DNA from: CAYMND01 sp964465065
Lineage (GTDB): Bacteria > Acidobacteriota > Aminicenantia > UBA2199
Direction of reading: 5' to 3'
NCBI GenBank assembly: GCA_964465065.1
Contig: CAYXHZ010000003.1
Span: 49,815-113,814, forward strand
Length of the DNA stretch: 64,000 bases
A program made the position numbers and the translations under genes. The notes below the pieces were generated by a model, which worked only from the letters and a program-made list of their open reading frames with translations, was not told where the DNA came from and searched no databases. Below, one piece after another: positions 8,852 through 16,004 of the stretch; position 1 is the stretch's first letter; every line of letters begins with the position of its first letter.

Positions 8852-10116
8852 CAGTCTATCGATTCGTTCCCGTCGAAGTATTTTCTCAGCACATCCGGAA
8901 TCCGGATACGCCCGTCCGGCTGCTGATAATTCTCCAGTATTGCCGCCACCGTGCGACCGATGGCCAGTCCGGAGCCGTTCAAAGTGTGCACAAAGCCCTT
9001 CTCCTGCCCGTCTTTGTAGCGTACGCGTGCCCGCCGAGCCTGAAAATCGACAAAATTCGAACAGGAGGAAATCTCCACGTACTTGCCCCGCTCGGGCATC
9101 CACACCTCAAGATCGTAGGTCTTGGCGGAGGAGAACGACATGTCCCGGCTGCACAGCAGCATGACCCGGTAGGGCAAGTCCAGCAGCTGCAGAATCCGTT
9201 CGGCATGCCCGGTCAATTCCTCCAGGGCCTCCATGGAACGCCGAGGATGGACGAATTGCATCAGTTCCACCTTGTGGAACTGGTGCAGACGAATGATGCC
9301 GCGCACGTCGCGACCGTGCGAACCGGCCTCGCTGCGGAAACAGGGGCTGGCGGCGACGTAGCGGACCGGAAGATCCGCCCCGGTCAGGGTCTCATCCCGG
9401 TGCAGGTTGGTCAGAGGAACCTCGGCAGTGGGAATCAGATAGTAAGGGTAGCCCTCGAGTTTGAACAGGTCGTCCTTGAATTTGGGCAGGTTGCCGGTAC
9501 CGATCAGGCTGTCCTCGTTGACGATATAAGGCGGAATGATTTCGGTATAGCCATGGTCCCGGGTATGAATTTCGAGCATGAAACTGATCAGGGCGCGCTC
9601 CAGTCTGGCCAATTGCCCACGGTAGACCACGAAGCGGGTCCCGGTGACTTTGGCGGCGCGGTTGAAATCCAGTCCGCCGTTCAGCTCACCCAGATCCCAA
9701 TGGGGCTTGACCGGAAAAGCAAAGGTCTTTGGGGTGCCGTAGCTGCGCACCAGGCGGTTGTCTTCGGCATCCCGGCCGATGGGCACGGAATCATCGAACA
9801 GGTTGGGCAAGGTCAGCAGCAGAGCCTGAAATTCCTCGTCCAAACGGGCCGTCTCCTGTTCGATCGCCTCGATCTCCTGACCCAGACCCAAGGATTCAGC
9901 CAATTCCTTTTCGGCCGCTTCACCCCGCCGTTTGAGCTGACCGATCTCCTTGGCCATCAGGTTCTTGCGGTTCTTGAGTTGCTCGATACGGGTGACCAAT
10001 TCACGGCGCTGCGTGTCCCGTCGTGAAAATTCGGCCTCGTCAAAAGGGAGACCTTTGGCCTCGATTTTACGTTTAACTTCATCCAGATGGGTTCTGATAT
10101 ATGCAAGGTCCAACAT
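8851..10116 (-). CDS. serS: Seryl-tRNA synthetase
   Basis: A 421-residue class II synthetase that charges tRNA-Ser. It has an N-terminal coiled-coil arm (about 30-100) and a catalytic core with motif 2 (PCFRSEAGSHGRDVRGIIR), the stretch LIPTAEVPLTNLH and the C-terminal motif 3 (NGSGLAIGRTVAAILENYQ). Length is normal. The start at 10116 (MLDLAYIRTHLDEVK) is typical for SerRS. It is the first gene of the pilus operon, coupled to pilC by a TGATG overlap. Promoter TGTTATAAT lies 6 nt upstream of the ATG with no Shine-Dalgarno, so a leaderless transcript is likely. Confidence 0.97.
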   Translation of the reverse strand: MLDLAYIRTHLDEVKRKIEAKGLPFDEAEFSRRDTQRRELVTRIEQLKNRKNLMAKEIGQLKRRGEAAEKELAESLGLGQEIEAIEQETARLDEEFQALLLTLPNLFDDSVPIGRDAEDNRLVRSYGTPKTFAFPVKPHWDLGELNGGLDFNRAAKVTGTRFVVYRGQLARLERALISFMLEIHTRDHGYTEIIPPYIVNEDSLIGTGNLPKFKDDLFKLEGYPYYLIPTAEVPLTNLHRDETLTGADLPVRYVAASPCFRSEAGSHGRDVRGIIRLHQFHKVELMQFVHPRRSMEALEELTGHAERILQLLDLPYRVMLLCSRDMSFSSAKTYDLEVWMPERGKYVEISSCSNFVDFQARRARVRYKDGQEKGFVHTLNGSGLAIGRTVAAILENYQQPDGRIRIPDVLRKYFDGNESID

Positions 10117-10122
10117 GAAAAG

Positions 10123-10128
10123 ATTATA
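10123..10128 (-). promoter_or_regulatory. -10 box of the serS-pil operon
   Basis: TATAAT with an upstream TGn (extended -10) on the minus strand, ending 6 nt before the serS ATG. The -35 region is weak. The transcript would start at or next to the A of the start codon. Confidence 0.55.
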
Positions 10129-10169
10129 ACACAAATAAACCGGCAAAGAACACAAAAAGCGCTCACCGC

Positions 10170-10396
10170 GCTCATCGGGGACGGAGCGTCACAACGTCAC
10201 AGTTTATCCGCCTTTTTTTCTTGTTCGCACCCTTCGAAAAATCATCCTCAAACCACTGAGACCAATATCCGCAAAAATATCGAAGCGCGATATATCCCGA
10301 TACCTCAGCCCTGCCTTTTCTTTTAGCAAGCGCTCATCGGGGACGGAGCGTCACAACGTCACGGGGCTCATCGGGGACGGAGCGTCACAACGTCAC
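10170..10396 (+). repeat. Three 31-bp REP-like copies
   Basis: A 31-nt element starting GCTCATCGGGGACGGAGCG and ending TCACAACGTCAC occurs at 10170-10200, 10332-10362 and 10366-10396, identical each time. A degenerate copy in inverted orientation lies at 11425-11449 on the other side of the transposase gene. These are the kind of short elements mobilised or spread by REP-associated tyrosine transposases. Confidence 0.8.
10204..10329 (-). pseudogene. Duplicated 3' fragment of the REP-associated transposase
   Basis: Positions 10201-10329 repeat 10397-10525 without a visible difference. This is the last 42 codons of the adjacent transposase gene, including its stop. The copy has no start and no upstream part. 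Together with the REP element in front of it the duplicated unit is 160 bp (10170-10329 and 10366-10525), so the fragment probably arose by a tandem duplication or a REP-mediated event. Confidence 0.75.
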
Positions 10397-10399
10397 AGT

Positions 10400-11305
10400 T
10401 TATCCGCCTTTTTTTCTTGTTCGCACCCTTCGAAAAATCATCCTCAAACCACTGAGACCAATATCCGCAAAAATATCGAAGCGCGATATATCCCGATACC
10501 TCAGCCCTGCCTTTTCTTTTAGCAAAAACAACAATTCGTTGCGCAGGCGTTTCCCCTCAGCACTACCGGGATCGAGTCCATCCAGTTTTACCTGATGGAT
10601 TCCTTCAAACTCCCGGATTACCTTATCAACGGGATCATGGAACAGATCATCCACTCTACGATGTTCCAAACTGAACCCGTCGGAACGTCTTTCCGATCTT
10701 TCCAGCGCTGCAGGCACAAACTCATCTCCACCAACAATCAGCCCCATCGGTGTCGGCACCACCGGAAGCAAAAGCAAATCCTCGAGCCCGGTAATAAAAC
10801 CAGACATTTCCTTCATACTTCCAAACAGACTCTCAACATAGGCAGAATCAAGCCATGGCAATGGCTCGTTAATGAAGTATGTCCCTGCACTAGACCACCG
10901 ATAGCTCAAATAATCATTTTGCAAACCAGCCCGGACAGGGTTATTCAGTACATACGCCAGGACGATCATTAGGTACGCATCATCCTGAACAAGCATCGAC
11001 TTGTATCGGTCCTGAAACAGGTAGCCTCTTCCACCATACTGTTGCCGATAATATGTTGCATATTGGCCATTGAGCTGTTTGAAAAAATCAGCCAAGCGAT
11101 CACTTGTATCTTGCACAACGAGATGATAGTGATTTTTCATGATACAAAACGCCAATATTCTTATCTTTTCCTGAGCTTGTAAGATCGCAAGCAGATTTAA
11201 AAAAAACTGCCTGTCCTGGTCGGTGTGGAAAATTGTACGTCCCTCGTAACCCCGGTTCATCGCATGATGAAATGCCCCTTCGTACGTGATTCTGGCCCGT
11301 CTCAT
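10400..11305 (-). CDS. REP-associated tyrosine transposase (Y1, RAYT)
   Basis: A 301-residue Y1-transposase of the IS200/IS605-related RAYT family. The N-terminal domain shows the usual order: an opening RARITYEGAFHHAMNRGYEG, the HUH motif in MKNHYHLVV, the QDRYKS segment, and the catalytic Tyr region AYVLNNPVRAGL. The C-terminal part (about 190-301) is a helical domain seen in longer members. The start MRRARITYEG at 11305 matches the family; the extra codons upstream are unlikely to be translated. Base composition is more AT-rich than its neighbours, suggesting transfer. REP copies flank the gene in opposite orientations, the classic RAYT arrangement, and the gene looks intact. Confidence 0.92.
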   Translation of the reverse strand: MRRARITYEGAFHHAMNRGYEGRTIFHTDQDRQFFLNLLAILQAQEKIRILAFCIMKNHYHLVVQDTSDRLADFFKQLNGQYATYYRQQYGGRGYLFQDRYKSMLVQDDAYLMIVLAYVLNNPVRAGLQNDYLSYRWSSAGTYFINEPLPWLDSAYVESLFGSMKEMSGFITGLEDLLLLPVVPTPMGLIVGGDEFVPAALERSERRSDGFSLEHRRVDDLFHDPVDKVIREFEGIHQVKLDGLDPGSAEGKRLRNELLFLLKEKAGLRYRDISRFDIFADIGLSGLRMIFRRVRTRKKGG

Positions 11306-11341
11306 GTATTTATAGTTACTATATAATATTTTTGTAATCAA

Positions 11342-11424
11342 GTCATTGTTTTTTTAAATAATTTTTCACTGCAAAAACAATTTCTGAATTAGCATAAACG
11401 GATTTGTCGTAGACAAAAATAACC
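11342..11424. other. AT-rich stretch upstream of the transposase
   Basis: A short AT-rich segment with long T and A runs lies between the transposase start and the inverted REP copy. It is compatible with the transposase promoter. No gene is seen. Confidence 0.35.
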
Positions 11425-11466
11425 GTGACGTTGTGACGCACCGTCCCCCAATAGGGAATAGGGGAC
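11425..11466. repeat. Inverted REP copy and hairpin at the end of the ABC-F gene
   Basis: 11425-11449 matches the reverse complement of the REP element with small changes (GTGACGTTGTGACGCACCGT then CCCC). It merges into a hairpin with arms GTCCCC (11443-11448) and GGGGAC (11461-11466). The right arm reaches the stop codon of the ABC-F gene, so the element may also act as its transcript end. Confidence 0.65.
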
Positions 11467-13466
11467 TACTCGCTCAGGTTGAGCTGATGAAGTTCCAAAT
11501 TCATCGCCTGTTGCAGGAGTTCCAATTCCTCGGCTTCCTTCTCCCAGCTCGGAAGAATCCGCAGCAATTCATCCTCGATGGCCGCAAGCTCTTTTTGCGC
11601 CTCCACCACCAGGGCCGCTTGTTCGTAGATGGCCTGGTCAGCCAACTCTCCCATCAGATCTTTCTTTCTGGATTCCAATTCCTCGATCCGGATCTCGAAA
11701 TCCTTGACTTTTTTTTCCAGCTTGCCGCGACGGATACTGTAACGTTGCCGGATTTCGGCAGCCAGTTTACGCTGTTCACGGCGTCCGGAACGCAGGCCTG
11801 CAGGAGAGGGAGTGCCGCCATCGGCATCAAACCTTTCGAACGAGGTTCGGCTCCGGCCCCTGTTTTCCAGAAACTCGCTGTAATTTCCCAGATAGTCCTG
11901 AATGCAACCATTCTCGAGCAGCCAGACCCGGTTGACCAGCTGGTCGAGAAAGTAGCGGTCGTGGGAGATGAGCAGCAAGGTGCCGTCGTAATTGGCCAGA
12001 GCCTTTTCCAAGGCGGTCCGGGCTGAAACGTCCAGATGGTTGGTCGGCTCGTCCATGATGATGAAATTGGCCGAGGACAGCAGGATCTTGACCAGGGACA
12101 CCCGAGCCTTCTCGCCGCCGGACAGCACGGCGATTCGTTTGTTGACGTCGTCGCCGCGGATACCGAACAGCCCCAGCAGATCACGGATGACCGGCACTTG
12201 ACCCAGAGCTGCGCTGCGGCTGATCTCCTCGTAGGCCGTCAGGTCCGGGTCGAGCATGTCGAGCTGGTGTTGGCCGAAATGACCGATCGTGACTCGTTCG
12301 CCGAGTTCGAGCCCGCCGCAAAAGCCAGACAAGGCCCCGGTGATCAGGCGGGTCAGGGTGGTCTTCCCGGCTCCGTTCTGACCGATTAGCGCCACTTTTT
12401 CGCCACGAAACAGTTGGCCGCTCACGGCCGAGAGCACATCGGGACTCTGTTCCGTGTAGCGGAAACTCAGGTCTTTGAGGGTCAGTACGTTGGAATAACT
12501 GCGCACGGCGGTACTGAGCGAAAAATTCATGGAGTGGTGAATCGATTGCCCATGCGCTTGCGGCAGCGGTTCCAGCTTGTCCAGCAGTTTGATGCGACTC
12601 TGCACCTGTTTGGCCTTGCTGGCCTTGTAGCGGAAGCGGTTGATGAACTGTTCGATCCGTTCCCTTTCCTCAACCGCCTGGCGCCGTTTTTCAGCCTCGA
12701 GTTCCCGTTCTTTGTCCCACCATTGCACAAAATCATCGTAACGCCCGGAGAAGGAGTGAATCTTACCGCCGTGCATGCCCCAGATCTCGTGAACCATGCG
12801 GTTGAGGAAGAAACGATCGTGGGAAACGGTCAGGATGGCCCCAGGAAAGGAATACAGGTAGGATTCGAGCCAGTCCATGGCCGGAGTGTCCAGGTGGTTG
12901 GTCGGTTCGTCGAGCAGCAGCAGGTCCGGATCCTGGCACAGCAACCGGGCCAGCCAGATGCGCATGCGCCAACCGCCGCTCAGCTCCTGAAGCGGCCGGC
13001 CAAACCAATCGGACTTCACTCCCAGGCCACCGAGAATTTTCTTGGCCAGGGCTTCCAGCTCGTAGGCGGAAACCGCTTCGAGGCGGCTTTGCAGGCGTTC
13101 CAGGCGGCCGAGCCATTCGGCATGGTCATCGGCGCCTTCGCGGGCGGCCGGATCCTGGTGCAATCGCTCCAGCTGCTCGTTGAGCAAGCGTACATCGTCG
13201 TTGCCCGACAGGACGGCGTCGAGTACGGTTTCTCCCGGCAGAGGCATTTCTTCCTGCGGCAGATAACCGATGCGCAGGGAGCGCGGTTTGATGATCTCGC
13301 CGCTGTAGTCGCTGCGTTCTCCGACCAGGATCTTGAGCAGGGTGGACTTGCCCACCCCGTTATCCCCGACCAGTCCGATGCGCCGGCCCAGGTTGATGGT
13401 GCCTTCGGCACCGCTGAGCAGCACACGTTTACCCAGGTCAACGGTCAAATTGCGGATTTGGATCAT
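11466..13466 (-). CDS. ABC-F family ATP-binding protein
   Basis: A 666-residue soluble protein with two ABC cassettes and no membrane domain. Cassette 1 has Walker A GDNGVGKST, signature LSGGWRMR and Walker B LLLLDEPTNHLD. Cassette 2 has GQNGAGKTT, LSGGEKAR and IIMDEPTNHLD. Between them is the long charged P-site tRNA interaction motif linker (about 245-300). A C-terminal coiled coil (about 560-650) resembles the DNA/ribosome-binding tails of Uup/YheS-type members. ABC-F proteins act on the ribosome. The subgroup cannot be fixed by eye. The start at 13466 gives the normal MIQIRNLTVDLG opening. The -10 box TGGTATAAT lies 11 nt upstream, without a Shine-Dalgarno. Confidence 0.93.
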   Translation of the reverse strand: MIQIRNLTVDLGKRVLLSGAEGTINLGRRIGLVGDNGVGKSTLLKILVGERSDYSGEIIKPRSLRIGYLPQEEMPLPGETVLDAVLSGNDDVRLLNEQLERLHQDPAAREGADDHAEWLGRLERLQSRLEAVSAYELEALAKKILGGLGVKSDWFGRPLQELSGGWRMRIWLARLLCQDPDLLLLDEPTNHLDTPAMDWLESYLYSFPGAILTVSHDRFFLNRMVHEIWGMHGGKIHSFSGRYDDFVQWWDKERELEAEKRRQAVEERERIEQFINRFRYKASKAKQVQSRIKLLDKLEPLPQAHGQSIHHSMNFSLSTAVRSYSNVLTLKDLSFRYTEQSPDVLSAVSGQLFRGEKVALIGQNGAGKTTLTRLITGALSGFCGGLELGERVTIGHFGQHQLDMLDPDLTAYEEISRSAALGQVPVIRDLLGLFGIRGDDVNKRIAVLSGGEKARVSLVKILLSSANFIIMDEPTNHLDVSARTALEKALANYDGTLLLISHDRYFLDQLVNRVWLLENGCIQDYLGNYSEFLENRGRSRTSFERFDADGGTPSPAGLRSGRREQRKLAAEIRQRYSIRRGKLEKKVKDFEIRIEELESRKKDLMGELADQAIYEQAALVVEAQKELAAIEDELLRILPSWEKEAEELELLQQAMNLELHQLNLSE

Positions 13467-13477
13467 GTAAGCTGGGG

Positions 13478-13483
13478 ATTATA
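13478..13483 (-). promoter_or_regulatory. -10 box of the ABC-F gene
   Basis: TATAAT with TGG before it (extended -10) on the minus strand, 11 nt upstream of the ATG at 13466. The leader would be about 4 nt. Confidence 0.5.
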
Positions 13484-13507
13484 CCACAAAAAAACGGGCC
13501 AGGTCCC

Positions 13508-14200
13508 CTACCTGAGGGCTCTACGCAGGCTCAGAAATGGCAGCAGCAAGGTCAGCCCGGCCAGTATGATCGCCCAGAACCAGAATGGCAGCAACAGGAC
13601 ATTGGCGATCTGTCCGGTATCGGAGTACAGAACCCGGCCACCCATGACCACCCGGTTGGTGAACAGGTAATCGATCTGCAAAAAGACGGATATGCAGGCG
13701 TTGACGCCCAGAAACTGGGCTGTCCAGACATGCCACGCCGGTCCGCCTTTGGTCGTCACCCAAAGCACGATTCCAGCCAGGACCAGGATCAGCACCGCGC
13801 CGAATGCGGTTCTGACCCAGAGCAGCACCGACAGGATCATGATCAATGCCATGATGAAAAGCTGTCGCCGGGCGGAACGCTCCCGCCGACTGGACAAAAT
13901 CAGCCAAGATCCGGCCAGGGCGGGCCCCAGGGGTCCGAAAGCGGCTACCAGGGCCCAACCGATCCGCCCCAGAAACAGTTCTCCGGAGTAGCTTGCCAGT
14001 CCCGAACCGTTACTGAACAGATCCAGGCGCTGGAACGAAGCACCCAGGGCCAGGGCGCACAGTCCGTGCCCCATCTCGTGAAACCAGGTGGCCAGGATCG
14101 TCAGCGGGTACAACAGGTAAACGCCGAAAGGCAGCTGCCAGACGACAATGGTCAACAAGGCCGACAGGGTCAGGCCCCAGACTCGTTTCTGTTTGTTCAT
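13508..14200 (-). CDS. Membrane M50-like metalloprotease
   Basis: A 230-residue polytopic protein with about six membrane helices. The zinc motif HEMGH lies within the first part (about residue 40) in TWFHEMGHGLCALALGAS, and the following GSGLASYSGE is typical of the M50B-like branch. The second-site Asp motif of classical site-2 proteases is not obvious. Substrate is unknown. The start at 14200 gives MNKQKRVWGL; TATAAT lies 9 nt upstream with no Shine-Dalgarno. It is transcribed alone, divergent from the next small gene. Confidence 0.78.
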   Translation of the reverse strand: MNKQKRVWGLTLSALLTIVVWQLPFGVYLLYPLTILATWFHEMGHGLCALALGASFQRLDLFSNGSGLASYSGELFLGRIGWALVAAFGPLGPALAGSWLILSSRRERSARRQLFIMALIMILSVLLWVRTAFGAVLILVLAGIVLWVTTKGGPAWHVWTAQFLGVNACISVFLQIDYLFTNRVVMGGRVLYSDTGQIANVLLLPFWFWAIILAGLTLLLPFLSLRRALR

Positions 14201-14209
14201 AATCCGATC

Positions 14210-14215
14210 ATTATA
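14210..14215 (-). promoter_or_regulatory. -10 box of the M50-like gene
   Basis: TATAAT on the minus strand, 9 nt upstream of the ATG at 14200; no Shine-Dalgarno in between. Confidence 0.45.
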
Positions 14216-14263
14216 GCCCAAAAGATGGAAAAAAAAACCGATTTGGGGTATGATGCGGTCATC

Positions 14264-14473
14264 ATGAATTTCATCATCATCTTCATCATGGCTGTCCTGA
14301 CCGTCGAGCTTCCGGTATACGGGTACATCGATCCCGGTACTGGAAGTTACGTTTTTCAGATCCTGATCGCGTCGCTGCTGGCGGTATCCTTCGTCGTCCG
14401 CAGTTTCTGGGACAAGATAAAACTGGCCCTGGCCAGTATGTGGAAAAAGGTCAAAGGAACCCCGAAAACCTGA
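14264..14473 (+). CDS. Small membrane protein with YIDPGTGSY motif
   Basis: A 69-residue protein with a signal-like first hydrophobic segment (MNFIIIFIMAVLTVEL), the motif YIDPGTGSYVFQ, a membrane helix (ILIASLLAVSFVVRSFW) and a basic tail. I recall small proteins with this IDPG(T/S)GS motif encoded beside methyltransferase and sulfatase-like genes in several bacteria; their function is unknown to me. Here the same two genes follow. The start at 14264 is chosen because TATGAT lies 9 nt upstream, matching the near-leaderless pattern of this genome; an in-frame ATG at 14225 is possible but would precede that box. Confidence 0.75.
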   Translation: MNFIIIFIMAVLTVELPVYGYIDPGTGSYVFQILIASLLAVSFVVRSFWDKIKLALASMWKKVKGTPKT

Positions 14474-14509
14474 TTTTTCTCAGCCACGGCCACGAGCCCG
14501 CTTCCGCTG

Positions 14510-14539
14510 TTGACAGAGACGCCGCGAATTTGCTACCAT
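14510..14539 (+). promoter_or_regulatory. Promoter of the methyltransferase-sulfatase pair
   Basis: Consensus -35 TTGACA (14510-14515), 18-nt spacer, TGC plus -10 TACCAT (14534-14539). The leader is about 80 nt and contains a small GGGGAT/ATCCCC hairpin (14599-14611) before AGGTGA and the start at 14625. Confidence 0.6.
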
Positions 14540-14624
14540 CTCACTGACAATCAGGATAATCCCCAAGCATCCCGCGACCTGTCGGCAGCATGTCCGGAGG
14601 GGATCATCCCCATCAGGTGAAAAA

Positions 14625-16004
14625 ATGACTCGAGAAAAGGCATCGTTTCGCGACCCAAGCGGTTTTCTTTTCGAACGGGAAGGTCAGCTGTACCGCCAGG
14701 TCAACGCCGGGTATCAAACTCAATACGAACATTTGATGAATTCCGGTCTGTACCGGGATTTGACGGCGGCCGGTCTGCTCGTCCCGCATCAGGAAATCGA
14801 TATGGCTCCGGAAGATCCCGGATCTTGCTATAAAGTCATCAAACCGATGCGCCTTGCCCTGATCAGCTATCCGTACGAATGGTGTTTCAGCCAGCTCAAG
14901 GACGCCGCCCTGGCCACACTGGAAATCCAATGCCTGGCCATGAAGCACGGCATGAGCCTCAAGGACGCCAGCGCCTACAACATTCAGTTTCACCAGGGAC
15001 GTCCCATCCTGATCGACACCCTGTCCTTCGATATGGCCGATATGACCCGTCCCTGGGTGGCCTACCGCCAGTTCTGCCAGCATTTCCTGGCTCCGCTGTC
15101 CCTGATGAGCCACCGCGACATCCGCCTGGGACAACTGCTTCGGATTCACATCGACGGCCTGCCGCTCGATCTGGCCAGCCGGCTCCTGCCCTCCAGAACC
15201 CGTTTTTCCTTCTCGCTGCTTTCCCATATTCACCTGCACGCCCGCTCCCAGCAGAAACATGCCGACAGCGCAGCTACCGGCAATCCGCAGCTGCTGGAGC
15301 GCAAGATCAGCCCCCTGGGCTTCAAGGGTCTGATCAGCAGCCTGCAAAACACGACCCGGGCACTGAAGCGGCCAATCCGCAAAACCGAATGGGGGGAATA
15401 CTACAGCGACACCAATTACAGCGACAGGGCCAGCGACGACAAGGCCGTCTTCATCGGCCGCTGGATCGAAAAGATCGCGCCGAAAAACCTCTGGGACCTG
15501 GGCGCCAACACCGGCCGCTACACCCGCCTGGCCTCTCAGCGCGGTGTCGCGGCGGTAGCCTTCGATATCGACCCGACAGCGGTCGAATACAACTACTCTG
15601 AACTGCAAAAAAAAGGCGAGACCAACATCCTGCCGCTGCTGCTCGATCTCACCAACCCCAGCCCGGCGCTGGGTTGGGCCAACCGCGAACGCGGCAGCCT
15701 CGGCGATCGGGGTCCGGTCGACATGCTGATGGCCCTGGCCCTGGTTCACCATCTGGCCATCTCCAACAACGTGCCCCTGCCCATGATCGCCGGCTATTTC
15801 GCCAGCCTTTGCCGGCACCTGATCATTGAATTCGTCCCCAAAGAGGATTCCCAGGTCAGACGACTGCTGGCCAGCCGTCAGGACATCTTCAGCGACTACC
15901 ATAGCCAGGGACTGGAAACAGCCTTCCAGGAAAATTTTCATCTCCTGGAGCGACACCAGGTCAGCGATTCGGACCGTATTTTATATTTATTCGAGAAAAA
16001 ATGA
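14625..16004 (+). CDS. SAM-dependent methyltransferase (two-domain, NoeA-like)
   Basis: A 459-residue protein. The N-terminal half begins with SFRDPSGFLFEREGQLYRQV and contains HGMSLKDASAYNIQF and RPILIDTLSFD. The C-terminal half (about 270-459) is a class I methyltransferase with motif I LWDLGANTGRYTRLA, motif II-like VAFDIDPTAVE and a later VDMLMALALVHHLAI. This two-part arrangement is found in proteins annotated as methyltransferases, including ones labelled NoeA-like; that label is from memory and the substrate is unknown. AGGTGA precedes the ATG. The stop overlaps the next start (ATGA), so the two are translationally coupled. Confidence 0.85.
   Translation: MTREKASFRDPSGFLFEREGQLYRQVNAGYQTQYEHLMNSGLYRDLTAAGLLVPHQEIDMAPEDPGSCYKVIKPMRLALISYPYEWCFSQLKDAALATLEIQCLAMKHGMSLKDASAYNIQFHQGRPILIDTLSFDMADMTRPWVAYRQFCQHFLAPLSLMSHRDIRLGQLLRIHIDGLPLDLASRLLPSRTRFSFSLLSHIHLHARSQQKHADSAATGNPQLLERKISPLGFKGLISSLQNTTRALKRPIRKTEWGEYYSDTNYSDRASDDKAVFIGRWIEKIAPKNLWDLGANTGRYTRLASQRGVAAVAFDIDPTAVEYNYSELQKKGETNILPLLLDLTNPSPALGWANRERGSLGDRGPVDMLMALALVHHLAISNNVPLPMIAGYFASLCRHLIIEFVPKEDSQVRRLLASRQDIFSDYHSQGLETAFQENFHLLERHQVSDSDRILYLFEKK

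Noticed and set aside
14613..15956. Long minus-strand frame opposite the methyltransferase
   Set aside because: The plus-strand gene has SAM-binding motifs, a ribosome site and a coupled neighbour.
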